From contig CM055313.2 of the NCBI GenBank assembly GCA_029255685.2, positions 73,758,641-73,822,640 of the forward strand: a stretch of 64,000 nt of DNA, in the 5' to 3' direction. Source of the DNA: Silene conica. Its lineage: Eukaryota; Streptophyta; Magnoliopsida; Caryophyllales; Caryophyllaceae. Positions 35,125 to 46,961 of the stretch are shown here, one piece after another. The notes under the pieces are model-generated. The model was not told where the DNA came from and searched no databases. It saw only the letters and a list, made by a program, of their open reading frames with translations. Made by a program: the position numbers and the translations under genes. Position 1 is the stretch's first letter; the number at the start of each line of letters is the position of its first letter.

Positions 35125-35133
35125 TGCATATAA

Positions 35134-36407
35134 GCTCAGTTAGATCTGTATTAGATGTACAATTCTCATATACATCTGCGTGTATAGTCTTATTTGTGTC
35201 AACTACTACACCCTATAACAAATGATTCTCTTTAGTTAGTCACAACTTGGATAATATTAATAATCGACCTAATATCTATTTTCCGACCTTTCCTTTAATT
35301 ATTTTTCCTATAATAATTTATGGGAAATGATAAATATAGCCCTAAGGGCCTAATGGCTGTATTTACGGAGAGTAAATAAATCCTTAATATTTAAATTAAT
35401 TACAATGAATAATGCATAATTTAATTTTGTATTTAACATCACCCATAATTTATCTATTTAATAGAAATTAGAATGACCCTGCTTATTTTTCTTTTCAAGT
35501 TAAAATTGTCACCTGAAAATATGTTTAAACCCTTATCACATACTATTTATTTCCCGTATGAGTCATGTCTCATATATTTGTCCCAGAATTTATAATCTGT
35601 CATATTAACAATGTTATAGTATTTTAATTTAGAATGTTAAATTTAAATATTCTTGCGAAATTTAAGAAGAAAAATATGAATATCATAAAAGAATGTGATT
35701 TCGCAGAAACAATCATATACTCAGCATGATTCACCGATAACTTTGATAATCACATTGATATTCTTTTTGACCGATTAAACCATTTTTTTTCTTATCTAAT
35801 AAAACACATGTAATTTAACATACTTTTGTAATTAAATATCATTATAATCTCATGGTGTTGTTATAATTACCCACCACATATATTGATTGGTTATTAATCT
35901 GTTTGTGAGTATACCTGTTTTAGGTTATATGGATCGACTCATTTTGGATCGAATTAGTTTTGGGTCAACAAATTATCGGGACATTTTCAGGTTGGGTCAC
36001 TTTGGACCGGATCATTTTGGGTCATGATTTTGCATTAATTCGCTCATTTGGGTCAATCGGATCATGCTCATTTTCGGTTCTTGGGTAAGTCTTATCGAAT
36101 CGGGTCACTACCAAGTCTATTTGCGAGCAATTAAATAAAGGTATCCTTTAGTCGGGTTAAAATTTTAGGATCATAAACCTATCTTATACGAATTATTAAA
36201 AATGGATCAAAGATATAAATATAAACCATAATAAATTTTTTAAAAGAAAAAATATGAAGGCAATTTGTTGAGTTTATCTATATGTAAGAAGATACACATT
36301 GAAATAATAAGAAAATAACCAAATTAAATAAGGGTTGAACTATACTCCGTAAATCTGAATGAATCCTTTTAACAGTATGATGCAAAAAGTATAATATATG
36401 AAGATAT
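35134..36407. other. AT-rich DNA with a GGGTCA-type degenerate repeat
   Basis: No gene seen. At about 35930-36110 words such as GGATCATTTTGGGTCA recur loosely, a low-complexity repeat. Confidence 0.4.
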
Positions 36408-36418
36408 AGGAGAATTGT

Positions 36419-37082
36419 GGGAGAGAATATTTGTAAGAAACTTGTTAAGAGTCCATTGTTTGGAGTATCTGGGTAATGAGAAACTGTGTTATTTTCCAAG
36501 GTTTTGCGGTGTCTCCGTGTGCTTTTTTCAATATACAGCAACATGTGGTTTCTTTAGCCGAGTCGGCTTTGGAGTCGGTCCATGATTGTCATAAACCTTT
36601 GGTTGAGGAGGGTGACGATCTTAGGGACTCCTTCCCTTTATTCCTTGTTAAAGGTATGGATGCATGTGCGGCTGTTCGTGTTAAGATGGATGCTAGCTGG
36701 TTTCCGTCTCTTTGTGCTTCTGTGGGTTGGATTGCATATAATCCTGATGGGATTCGGCTTGGATCCTTTGCTTTTAAGTTTCGGGCTGAGACTCCTCTCC
36801 AGGCTGAGACTTTGGGTCTGAGATATGTGATTTTGTGGGCGGTTGAGAAGAATTTTAGGCACTTGGATATTTCCTCCGACTGCCTTTCCCTGGTGCGGCA
36901 ATTAGCTGGTCAACTCCGATCTCTTTTAGTATTAAGGGTAGTTTATCAGATATTAGGACTTTTTTTCCTGTTTTTCATTGTCTTTGTATTAGCTTCATTC
37001 CTAGGAGCCTAAACAAGGTTGCTCACAACCTTGCGAAGGGTGTTGTTTAAGCCTGGGTTTTTTTACTCTTGCCAAACAAAAA
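36419..37082 (+). mobile_element. 5'-truncated LINE carrying an RNase H domain, frameshifted
   Basis: AGGAGAATTGT is duplicated at 36408-36418 and 37083-37093. Inside, 36476-36925 reads as the RNase H (RVT_3) module at the end of some plant LINE ORF2 proteins: VKMDASW, VGWIAYNPDG, AETLGLRYVILWA and DISSDCLSLV carry the acidic catalytic pattern. A frameshift near 36925 moves the last part (IPRSLNKVAHNLAKGVV, then stop near 37050) to another frame. The 3' end is short and only weakly A-rich. Confidence 0.8.
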
Positions 37083-37093
37083 AGGAGAATTGT

Positions 37094-38397
37094 TAATTTT
37101 AGGTGAACATATAATATAATAATCTTGAAGAAAGATATGATTTTTTTTGGGGGGTATGTAAAGATATGAAATCTTTTATGAGGAAGGTAATTTAGGAATA
37201 AGACGATGACACTGAAAATTAGTAAAAATCATTATTAAGGTTTTGAGTTAGGCGGGAAAATAATTCAACATCGCTTGACACGTGTACAATAAAATATTTA
37301 GTGGTTTCTCTTTTATACTTATAAATAGATAGATATAGATATAGATAATGCAAATATTTCCCTCCACTTAATTTTATCCTCCTTTTTTTTCCCTCCACGA
37401 TCACATAACTTCCCTCCATAATCCACACTAAATCTATATAACAATAACAACCCATAATAAAGATAACAGAAATATTTCACATTTACGCCCATAATCAACA
37501 TTCCACTATAATAGGTAACAAAATTATACTCAAAATAACAAGATAATAGTGAATTTACAAATATAATTAATAATTTCGGATTTTATTAAATTTAATAAGA
37601 TCACCAAATATTATAAGTTAAAAAATACCATCTTTAAAAAAAAGATTCACTCAAAATAATAAGAAACCAATAAGATAATATATAATTTAGAAATATAATT
37701 ATCCATTTCAGAATTAGTAAAAAGTATAATTATTCATTCCCTAAATATTATCTTTAAAAAATATAAAAAAGATTCATTCAAAATAATAAGATAACTAATA
37801 AGATAATATATAATTTAAAAATTTAATTAGTCATTTTGAAATTAGTAAAGTTAAAAATATAATTCTTCATTTCCTAAACATCCCCTTTAAAAAATATAAA
37901 AAAGATTTACAAAATAATTTATTAGATTATTACGAATTAAATTTGTTAATAAAATTTTTTACATAATTAATTGTTATTAATTATTAAGTTCAGAATATCG
38001 ACAATTTTAATCCATATATAGACGTGATGAAACCCTTGATAAATTTGTTACAAGTCTTACAACTCTATTTACAAACATTAGATTGTGTCTAAGTGATCTT
38101 ATGTTCGAACCTTATTTGCAAACATTGATTAGGTTGCTGTGATCTCAGGTTCGAATCTTACTAACAACATAATTCGAAAAACAGATAAAATATTTTATTA
38201 TGTCAATATTAATTTCCAAAAGAAAATTTTTAAAAATATTAATTTTTATTACTAGATAAAACAATTTTTTAATAAAATATTAATTTTCAGAATATTATTT
38301 TTTATTATTAACTAAAACGATTTTTTTTAAATATTAATTTCCAGAATATTAATTTTTTAAATATTTTATTACGTAAAAAATTATTATTATTGTTTAA
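37094..38397. other. AT-rich DNA with tandem repeats, no gene seen
   Basis: At about 37510-37915 a unit of about 125 bp (with AAAAGATTCATTCAAAATAA and AGATAATATATAATTTA) repeats three times. At 38085-38165 a phrase with GATCTTATGTTCGAACC / GATCTCAGGTTCGAATC occurs twice; these B-box-like words hint at decayed SINEs. AATATTAATTTT words recur to 38360. Confidence 0.5.
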
Positions 38398-40023
38398 TCA
38401 TTATATATATATAAAAGAATCTTGTAACTCAGCTGACGTGGCACAACAAGATTTCAGAAAACCGCTCCACAAGCTCTGTCCTTTATTCTCACAAAATCAA
38501 TTTTTCTAACCCAATCACAACTAATACTTTGTGCTATGTCAGCCGTTGTAAAATAAAAAATTCGTCCACTATAGTCCTATTTCATACTTTGTACCAATAA
38601 ACAATAAACAATTAATGAAGTTTAACAAATTACTTAGAGCAATTGCAATGGAGAGTTTTTTGCATTGAGTTTGTAAACAAGAACTTTTAAATACAGTTTG
38701 TCTAATTGTAGAATAAAGTTTGTCCTTAAAATGAAGAACTTGGTTTGAGAAATAGAACTTGGTTCTTCCAAAAAATAAGAAAAGTTAACCAATAAACAAA
38801 AATTGATAATTAAATGAAAAACATTAAATAATCTAGTGTGGGTGCATTGAAGAACTTTATTTAAAGTTCTCCCATCGTGACAAAATGTTTTTAATTTTTA
38901 AGTTTGTCAAAAATTGACATTGCAAAGGAAGTATTTTTTAAAAAGTTCTTTCATTGCACTTGCTCTCACTCACATATTTCAACTCCAGTCCCTAAAAATA
39001 TGCGTGATTCGATGAGCAATTACAATTTACAGAGTATGCTTAATTCAATTTACTACTATATATCCATCTCTCACAATTCAATATTTGTACACCTACTAAA
39101 AAACCAAGACAGCCAATTTAAGTTAAAAAAAACCAATTTAAGTTACCCATAAAAATCCTAATTATATGATTACATATATGAGACGCCTTAAGAACAGTTG
39201 CAACTACAACTTACTTAATCTAAGAGAGCAAAAGAGCTCTCGAATTTTAGGAACTGAGACGTTTGCTTCTCCAGAAGAATTCAAAAAGTCATATGATGCT
39301 CCATTAGTGTGTACTTATTAGTTTTTTTACTATGCTATAATTATAAGTTTACTACTGTATAGATAAGGGCAAGTTCGACATAGACAATGTCGTCCAAAGG
39401 CAAGCTCTACAAGAAAAAAGAAAATGAGAATAGGCCCCTATTTAATACTTTGTACCAATAAACAATAGACCCCTATTTAATATTTCAAGTACAGTCCCTA
39501 GAAACACGCATGATTCAATGAACAATTGCAATTTAAAGAGTATGCTTAATTCAATTCACTATTCAGTATACTCATCTCCCACATTTAATATTTGTACACC
39601 TATTAAAAAACCGAGACAGGCTTTGGGCTTTGCCGTGTTTGGATTTGTTATAATCGATTTTTATACTATTTTCATTTTCTGCAATATATAGAACATAATT
39701 CTCTTAATTTTGATTTTTTATTTAATTTACATATCTTAAAGTTCTCAAATTTGATTGTTATAATTTTCTTTTTTTAACTATGTCTTAATAGTTTCATTTG
39801 TATCCCGTCTTAAAATTATTACTCCTATTAACATTATCATATGTTATCTTATTCTATATTACCAACAATTTTTTCAAATGTCCTTATATATATTTTAATT
39901 TGTATACTTATATTATATTCTTTTTTATTTTAAAAAAGTCTATATGTTCAATAAATAAAATATCTGGTTATATAATTATATAATAGTACAAAACCACCTG
40001 ATTTTTAACGGGTGTTACACTAG
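38398..40023 (+). mobile_element. Non-autonomous Helitron
   Basis: It starts A/TCATTATATATATATAAAAG and ends with a hairpin-like CACC...GGGTG, then TTACACTAG followed by T at 40024, as expected for Helitron termini inserted between A and T. Its 3' 400 bp match 28790-29204. It contains a MITE (38636-38966) and an internal duplication of about 150 bp (38960-39115 versus 39476-39620). No Rep/helicase gene is present. Confidence 0.6.
38636..38966. mobile_element. MITE with AGAGCAATTGCAATG ends
   Basis: The left end AGAGCAATTGCAATGGAGAG and the reverse of the right end AGAGCAAGTGCAATGAAAGA match over about 15 of 20 bases; internal AAGAACTT words are also inverted. No clean target duplication was found, so the class (hAT or Mutator type) is open. 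Confidence 0.5.
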
Positions 40024-40513
40024 TTACTAATTAAAACAAAAATTTAAATAATAAATTTCAGAAATATTAATTGATTCTATTATATATTACAGAACTATTA
40101 ATTTTACAAAAAAAAATCTTTCAATTTTATTAAGAGAATAAAATTTAAACAAAATAAAAAAAAATCCTAAATTATTGTTAACTACACGTTAATCAATTAG
40201 AGGATTATACAACCAGATGTATACATCTGGATGTATAGATTTCGAGTTTTATAACAAAAAATTTAAGCTTATACAAATATTGTACGAGGTTTATTGAAAA
40301 GAATCTGAGTGTCTTTTAAAATAAAAATTGTAAATCAAAACAGTATATTGAAACTAAAAAAATAAATATAAAATCTAATGATTTTAATTTTAACACTAAA
40401 AAGATATAATGGAAGAAAAAATTATTAAAACCTCAAAAAACATTGCATATAAGCTAGATTTGTATTAGATATAGATCCTTATATAAATCCGGATATTTTG
40501 TGCATGTTAGCTG
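40024..40513. other. AT-rich DNA left of the copia element
   Basis: No frame or RNA motif. It ends with AGCTG (40509-40513), the left copy of the copia target duplication. Confidence 0.5.
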
Positions 40514-40719
40514 TATTAGAGATAATAATACACAATAATATCATATCTTAGTATAATATCTCTATATTTCATATCTTGTATTTTAGGTAGGTTGTATCTC
40601 TTAGTTTGTTAAGTAAATATCCTAACTTATCTTGTTACCTAGTTTATAGGATTGTAAACTTTGTATTTATACCTTAACCATCAATCAAAGAAGTATCTTT
40701 GGCAATATCAACTTCTTCA
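40514..40719 (+). repeat. Copia 5' LTR
   Basis: Starts TATTAGAGATAATAATACAC and ends CAACTTCTTCA. Compared with the 3' LTR there are four base differences, three of them C here and A or T there. Confidence 0.92.
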
Positions 40720-40737
40720 TGGTATCAAGAGCTTGAG
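40720..40737 (+). promoter_or_regulatory. Primer binding site (initiator tRNA-Met type)
   Basis: TGGTATCAAGAGCTTGAG directly follows the 5' LTR. It differs from the usual TGGTATCAGAGC by one inserted A. Confidence 0.8.
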
Positions 40738-40780
40738 ATCCAAATAAACACAAACCCTATTTTTTTTTTCGTCTTCCTCA

Positions 40781-43700
40781 ATGGCCGGTACAGCCTCAAT
40801 AATTCCAAACTCCGGCGAGCCACTCGTCCCTTTTGTGGCCGTCAACTTCTCAAATGTTACACAACTCACCCCTTCTACTTATTGTACCTGGTCTACTCAA
40901 ATCGAAGACTTGTTATTCGGTTATGATTTATTCAAATACTTGGACAACTCTCACCCGTGTCCACCGTCTACCATCGCGGATGACAAAGCTGCGCGCATCC
41001 CGAATAAATCCTACACCACATGGATGCGTCAAGACCGCCTCCTCAGCGGCGCACTTCGAGGCACCATCCATTCAAGTATCACACCCTTGTTGCTCAATGC
41101 CAAAACTTCGCAAGAAATATGGACGCGATTTAAATCCACATATGCTAGCACCTCACGAGGGCATATTCTCCAACTCAAAGATCGACTAAAATCGATCACT
41201 AAAGGAGACTCCTCCGCTACTGACTATATGCAATCGCTCCACACCTGTATTGATAAACTTGCTCATATGGGCAAACCTCTAGATGATGAAGACATTGTCG
41301 CTCAAGTGCTCGATGGGTTAGATCGTGACTTGTACCGTTCGCTTATTGATGCTGTCAAAAATCGGGACACCACCATCTCCTTTGACGCCCTTCACGAGCG
41401 CCTTATCCAATTCGACCTCTCCCTCAAACACTCACCCGCCTCACACTCACCAGCCTCGGCCATGGTGGCCTACCATTACAAACAGACTCGTTACCCTCCC
41501 CGTGCCCCTGCCTCCCCTGGCCTATTACCCACCCCCTCCGCTGCCCCCACCTCGCAACCTACCACCACCTTTAAAGGTAAGTGCCAGTGGTGCCATACCA
41601 CTGGCCACTTCCTTCAACTATGCCCCAATTTCAAAGCCAGTCACCCCCTGATTCTCGTGCCTAGCCGCCCCAAATCCAACCCTCCTCGCGCTCATACCGT
41701 ATCACTTAACACCCCCTCCACCCCTGCCCACTGGACTCTTGACAGTGGTGCTACTCATCACATCACCCATGACCTTAACAACCTCTCCCTTCATGCCCCG
41801 TATGACAAAAACGATGATCTCCTTATTGGTGACGGGTTGCCCTTGTCCATAGAAAACATTGGTTCCTTTTCTCTCCCTATCTCCTTTAAAACTATTTATT
41901 TTAATGATGTTTTACACTCACCTTCTATATCCAAGAATCTTCTTTCTATTTCAAAATTTTGTACTGACAATGATGCCGTGGCTAATTTCACTGCTGATTC
42001 GTGTGTTTTGCAGGACCGGCTGACGGGACGAGTGCTAATTAAGGGAGTTCCTGACTCGGGATTGTTTGAATGGCGTCTCTCCTCCCCTACGGCTTTGCTT
42101 GCTCACGGGTCCTTTGATGGTTCATGGCACCATAAACTCGGTCATCCGTCTTAGTCTATTTTACATTATATTAGTCGTCAGAACAATTTAATTATTCCGC
42201 ATCTCAATAAGTTTCATTGTAATCCTTGTTCTATTAACAAGAGTCACAAACTTGCTTTTTCCGATTCATCTCTTACCTCTACCAAACCGCTTGAACTTGT
42301 TTTTTCTGATGTTTGGACCTCCCCTATGCATTCTCTTGATGGTTATAAATACTATGTTGTTTTTGTTGATCATTTTACGCGTTATACTTGGCTATACCCC
42401 CTCAAAAACAAATCCGACACTGCCCCTACCTTTAATCGCTTTCGCGCCCTTGTGGAAAAACACTTTGCTCAACCCATCATTAAAATATTTTCCGACAATG
42501 GTGGAGAATACCTAAAACTCACCCCCTCTATTACTAATGATGGCATCACTCACCTCACCTCTCTCCCCCACACCCCGGAACACAATGGCTTAGCTGAAAG
42601 GAAACATCGTCATGTTGTTGAAACTGGCCTCTGGCCCTTTTAACTCATGCGTCCCTTCCCCCCACCTTTTGGTCATATGCCTTTGCTACAGCCGTCTACC
42701 TCATTAACCGCATGCCCACACCCGTCCTCCAAAATGCCACCCCCTTTTTCAAACTCTTCAACACCCCCCCTAACTACACCAAACTTCGGAACTTCGGTTG
42801 TCTTTGTTATCCTTGGTTGCGCCCCTACACCAAACATAAACTCGAACCAAAGTCCAAACCTTGCATCTTTGTGGGTTATTCCTCCACACAAAATGCTTAC
42901 CATTGTCTTGATGTCACCACCAATCGCCTTTACACCTCTCGCCATGTCCAGTTCATCGAACACACCTTTCCCTTCCCTACGCTCGTCCCCAACTCTGCCT
43001 CCGCCCTCACCTTTAACCCCCACTAATGGTGCACCTTTGCACTCCCTGTTCTCGTCCACCCCCTCCCTCACCTACTGGTACATCTCCTGCCACTTCCCAG
43101 GCCTCTCCACCCCCTTCCATCACTTCCTCACCTGTTCCCGAAACCCCTGGTTCCCCCCTGCAACCCCTGATTCCCTGCATTCCCCCATGTTGCCGTTGTT
43201 GAGTCCTCCCAGCCTCCCTCTCCCTCTGTCTTAACAGTCCCTCCCCCCGTGACCACTGCCCAGTCACCCTCCCCTGTCATATCACCTGCCCAGTCACCTG
43301 CCCAGGCCTCACCTCTTCCCCCTCCCTCTAGGACCACCACTCGTCTCATGAATAACATACGGTGTCCTAACCCCAAATATGCCAAAATCGTCTCCCTCTC
43401 CACTTCCTCCTTTCCTCCCGTTACTCTCAAAGCTGCCCTTCAAAATCCGAAATGGCAAGCTGCCATGGAGGATGAATACTCGGCCTTAACCAAAAACAAT
43501 ACCTGGTCTCTTGTCCCCTCTCACCCTTCTCTCAATGTTGTCGGGTGCAAATGGGTCTTCCGCATTAAATATAACCCCGACAATACTATAAACAAATATA
43601 AAGCCCGTCTTGTTGCTAAAGGATTCCATCAAAGGCCCGGTGTCGACTACACTGACACTTTTAGCCCCGTGGTCAAGCCAGTCACAGTCCGTCTCATTCT

Positions 43701-44980
43701 CTCCCTTGCACTCTCCCGTGGTTGGTCCCTCAAGAAACTCGACATCAACAATGCTTTTCTCCAAGGTACGTTGTCTGAAACTGTTTACATGTCCCAACCC
43801 CCGGGGTTCACCAATCCCACTCTTCCCAATCACATATGCAAACTCACCAAAGCAATTTATGGTCTCAAACAAGCCCATCGGGCTTGGTTTATCGAACTCA
43901 CCACATATCTCCTATCTTTTGGTTTTACTCAATCCTTATCCGACTCTTCCCTTTTTCTTTACAACAAAAATTCCACCCAAATTTATTTACTAGTCTATGT
44001 TGATGACATCATAGTCTCCGGCCCCCCCATCACCCACCCTCAACCATTTCTTCTCCTCATTCGCGACTCGCTTCTCCCTTAATGACCTCGGTTTTCCGTC
44101 ATACTTCTTAGGCATTGAAGTCACCCCGAACCCCACCGGCCTCCGCCTCACTCAAACCAAATACATATATGACCTACTCCAACGCTCAAATATGTTTGAT
44201 AGCAAACCCACCACCACACCCATGTCCTCCTACCCTCCCCTCACGCTTACCGATGGCCAACCCATACCCAATGCCGCCGATTACCGCACCCTAGTTGGTA
44301 GTCTACAAAATCTCTCCTTAACCCTTCCCGATATTGCGTTAAGTGTTAATAAGCTCGCTCAATTCATGCAATCTCCCTATGACACTCATTGGGCCGCGCT
44401 CAAACGTTTACTTCGTTATCTAAAAGGCTCGTTACAAGTTGGCATTCAACTAAACCGCGACACCCCGCTCTCCTTACATGCTTTTTGTGACGCGGATTTT
44501 GCCCGCGATACGGACAACTACATTTCTACTACGGGCTACCTTGTCTATCTCGGCTCCAATCCCATCTATGGTCCTCAAAGAAACAACATACTTTAGCCCG
44601 CTCCACAACGGAAGCCGAGTTTCGGGCTGTTGCCGACACTACTGCTGAAATCATGTGGATACGATCACTCCTATCCGAACTCCACCATCGTGTTCTAGCT
44701 CCACCAGTTATTTATTGTGACAATCTTGGCGCTACACACTATTCCTCTAACCCGGTATTTCATTCTCGCATGAAGCATGAAGCCCTCTCTTTCCATTTTG
44801 TACGTGAACAGGTCAACAAAGGTCTACTACGGGTTCAGCATATCTCGGCCGATGATCAACTAGTGGACGCTCTCACAAAGCCGCTTCCTAGACCGCGCCT
44901 ACAGCCTATTTTGCTCAAGCTTGGTCTTTCTCTTCGAACGACAAGCTTGCGGGAGCATATTAGAGATAATAATAAACAAT
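40781..44980 (+). pseudogene. Copia gag-pol, broken by stops and frameshifts
   Basis: Gag begins at 40781 and keeps a CQWCHTTGHFLQLC zinc knuckle (about 41583) and a protease motif LDSGATHHI (about 41740). A TAG at 42152 follows WHHKLGHPS of the integrase leader. Integrase resumes at about 42155 with SDVW, SDNGGEY and PEHNGLAERKHRH, the D-D-E residues, then shifts frame near 42635. More text follows at 42690-43026 up to a stop. Reverse transcriptase runs from about 43390 to 44030 with YVDD near 43998, then shifts; RNase H follows in 44090-44980 with another shift near 44560 and the TKPLPRPRLQ ending. At least four breaks make it inactive. Confidence 0.9.
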
Positions 44981-45163
44981 AATATCATATCTTAGTATAA
45001 TATATCTATATTTCATATCTTGTATTTTAGGTAGGTTGTATTTCTTAGTTTGTTAAGTAAATATCCTAACTTATCTTGTTACCTAGTTTATAGGATTGTA
45101 AACTTTGTATTTATACCTTAACCATCAATCAAAGAAGTATCTTTGGCAATATCAATTTCTTCA
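44958..45163 (+). repeat. Copia 3' LTR
   Basis: 206 bp beginning TATTAGAGATAATAATAAAC and ending CAATTTCTTCA, followed by the AGCTG duplication. Confidence 0.92.
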
Positions 45164-45196
45164 AGCTGCAATTGAAAAGTTACCTATCTACCCTAA

Positions 45197-46317
45197 GAGC
45201 ATGTACATTAAAGAGGATGGTTTAATCCTCTTGTTTTTTCTCTTTTCCACTACCCTTTTGACACCTCACATTCTCTTTCATCAAATCATTTTTCACTATC
45301 TTCATCCTCTTCTTCCTCCTCTTTCATTTTTTTTCTTCACATCAAAGAGGATCCTCTTTCATTTATCTTTCATTTTTTAATATCTTTTTAATATTAATTG
45401 ATATGTTTTATTTCTTTTGAATCATTTTTTTACAGGTTAATAAGGTTCATACTAAAAAATTGATTGCGTTATCAAATAAAATACGTTACAAATAAATTAC
45501 CAACGGATTAAAAAAGATACATCAAATGAATAGAAGTAAATGTCATTCTTTATGTTACATATTTTAATCTTATTTGAGTATTGAAACATCGTCCATATAT
45601 GTTTAACCAAATCGTTTTTCAAAGACGTGTGCCCTTCAAAGACGTGTGAATTTGGATTATTATGATTCATAACTAAGATTTTTTTTGCCTAATGAAAACA
45701 AAATAAGAAATGATTTTTTGACATAATATGAGAGGAAAATGAGTGCTTATTTATAGAAGAAAAAAAAATGTAAACTTGAATAAAATTAGTTGAGAATTTG
45801 CATTTAATACATGTATAATTATTACCTACATACAATATATACTAAATGCTTGCAAAGGAAGGATTTGGGAATATATACAAATGTAAAATGTTGCAGCATG
45901 ATTCATCTATCAAAATATTAAAGAATTTGATCGTGCTCATAGAATATGATGAATACATCTTCGGAAAATCACTAGTTCTATTTTAAGTTATATCAGATTT
46001 TTAATTTACCTTAATTATCATTAACGAAAATTCAAACATGCAATATACGAAAAACGTAAATTTATTACCGTACAATACAGGAAAAACGTAAAATTATTCC
46101 ATCTGCAAATTTTATACATTTCTTTTAATAAAAATTGTGTAAAAGAAAAATGACATATATCAATTCTACCGGTCTCGGGGCACAAGGGCCAAGGTAGGGG
46201 AAGTCTTCTTCTTCCTCCTTCCAAGATGATGTTTAATATTGGTTCCACATCGAAGAGGACATCCTCTTAACACTCTATTCTCATCTAAGAGGATGGTGAT
46301 CCTCTTCAATGTGAATA
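45197..46317. mobile_element. Probable hAT-type non-autonomous element
   Basis: TACCCTAA is duplicated exactly at 45189-45196 and 46318-46325, the 8-bp size expected for hAT. The ends share inverted ACATTAAAGAGGAT / ACATTGAAGAGGAT text and GAGGATCCTC-type palindromes. No transposase frame is present in the AT-rich 1.1 kb. Confidence 0.6.
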
Positions 46318-46447
46318 CCCTAACACTAGTTAATGCATTTTAATTTGGGTTAGACACTTAACGCGATGTGATTGAGGTGTATGAACTTACAGCCGTGTAT
46401 CCGCAGCCTTTTCCAAGCCTAATCGCCCTTTACCGCCCATACATTAA

Positions 46448-46675
46448 GGGGTTCCAACTCCGTACCTTTCAAAACATGTTTGATTTATTAGAAAAATAAA
46501 CATAAAAGAATGAATTTTGAATCCATGGGTAAAAGGTGGGTATAGAATTCAAAGGGGTTTGGGTGAAATGAGTATCCGAATGGATTCCAACTCCATTCTA
46601 AAATGTCTCAACCAAACATTAAAATTTATTTATAGAATCCATTCCATTCCATTCCAAACGACGACCAAACACCCC
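46448..46675. mobile_element. Short PIF/Harbinger-type MITE
   Basis: TAA flanks both sides (46445-46447 and 46676-46678). The right end, in reverse GGGGTGTTTGGTCG, is like the termini of the element at 25863-26993, and ATTCCATTCC words are shared. The left end GGGGTTCC is weaker, so a truncated or diverged copy is possible. Confidence 0.5.
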
Positions 46676-46701
46676 TAAGGGCCCTAACTCCCTAAGATTT
46701 A

Positions 46702-46959
46702 CTCCCTCTATTCTTTTTATATCACCCCATTCCCCTTTTGTACACTATTCACAATCGAGTATTCAACGTCAGTTTTCTCTCAATCCGTTCACGGAAATAT
46801 ATTCATGTGAGATCTTTTTTAATTTGTCTTGATAAGAGGATTACGAATATCAAAATTTTATAATTTTTTGTAGTATGTAGCTAAAGATATAATCAAAACA
46901 AAATGAGTACTGACAAACGTGTATAAAGAAATGGGGTGATATAAAAAGAACGGAGGGAG
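46702..46959. mobile_element. Stowaway MITE (Tc1/mariner type)
   Basis: Inverted ends CTCCCTCTATTCTTTTTATA and, in reverse, CTCCCTCCGTTCTTTTTATA, flanked by TA on both sides. 258 bp, no coding capacity. Confidence 0.88.
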
Positions 46960-46961
46960 TA

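Larger units (their letters stand above)
40514..45163 (+). mobile_element. Full-length Ty1/copia element with decayed coding region
   Basis: Two 206-bp LTRs (40514-40719 and 44958-45163) differ at four positions, about 2 percent, and AGCTG is duplicated at 40509-40513 and 45164-45168. LTR ends are TA...CA instead of TG...CA, in both copies. A tRNA-Met-type primer site follows the 5' LTR. Order is Gag, protease, integrase, reverse transcriptase, RNase H. The 4650-bp size and short LTRs suit the Ale/Retrofit group, which is inference. Confidence 0.92.

Noticed and set aside
42647-43430. Several Pro/Ser/Thr- or Gly/Arg-rich frames within the copia element
   Set aside because: Shadow or frameshifted readings of the C-rich linker between integrase and reverse transcriptase.
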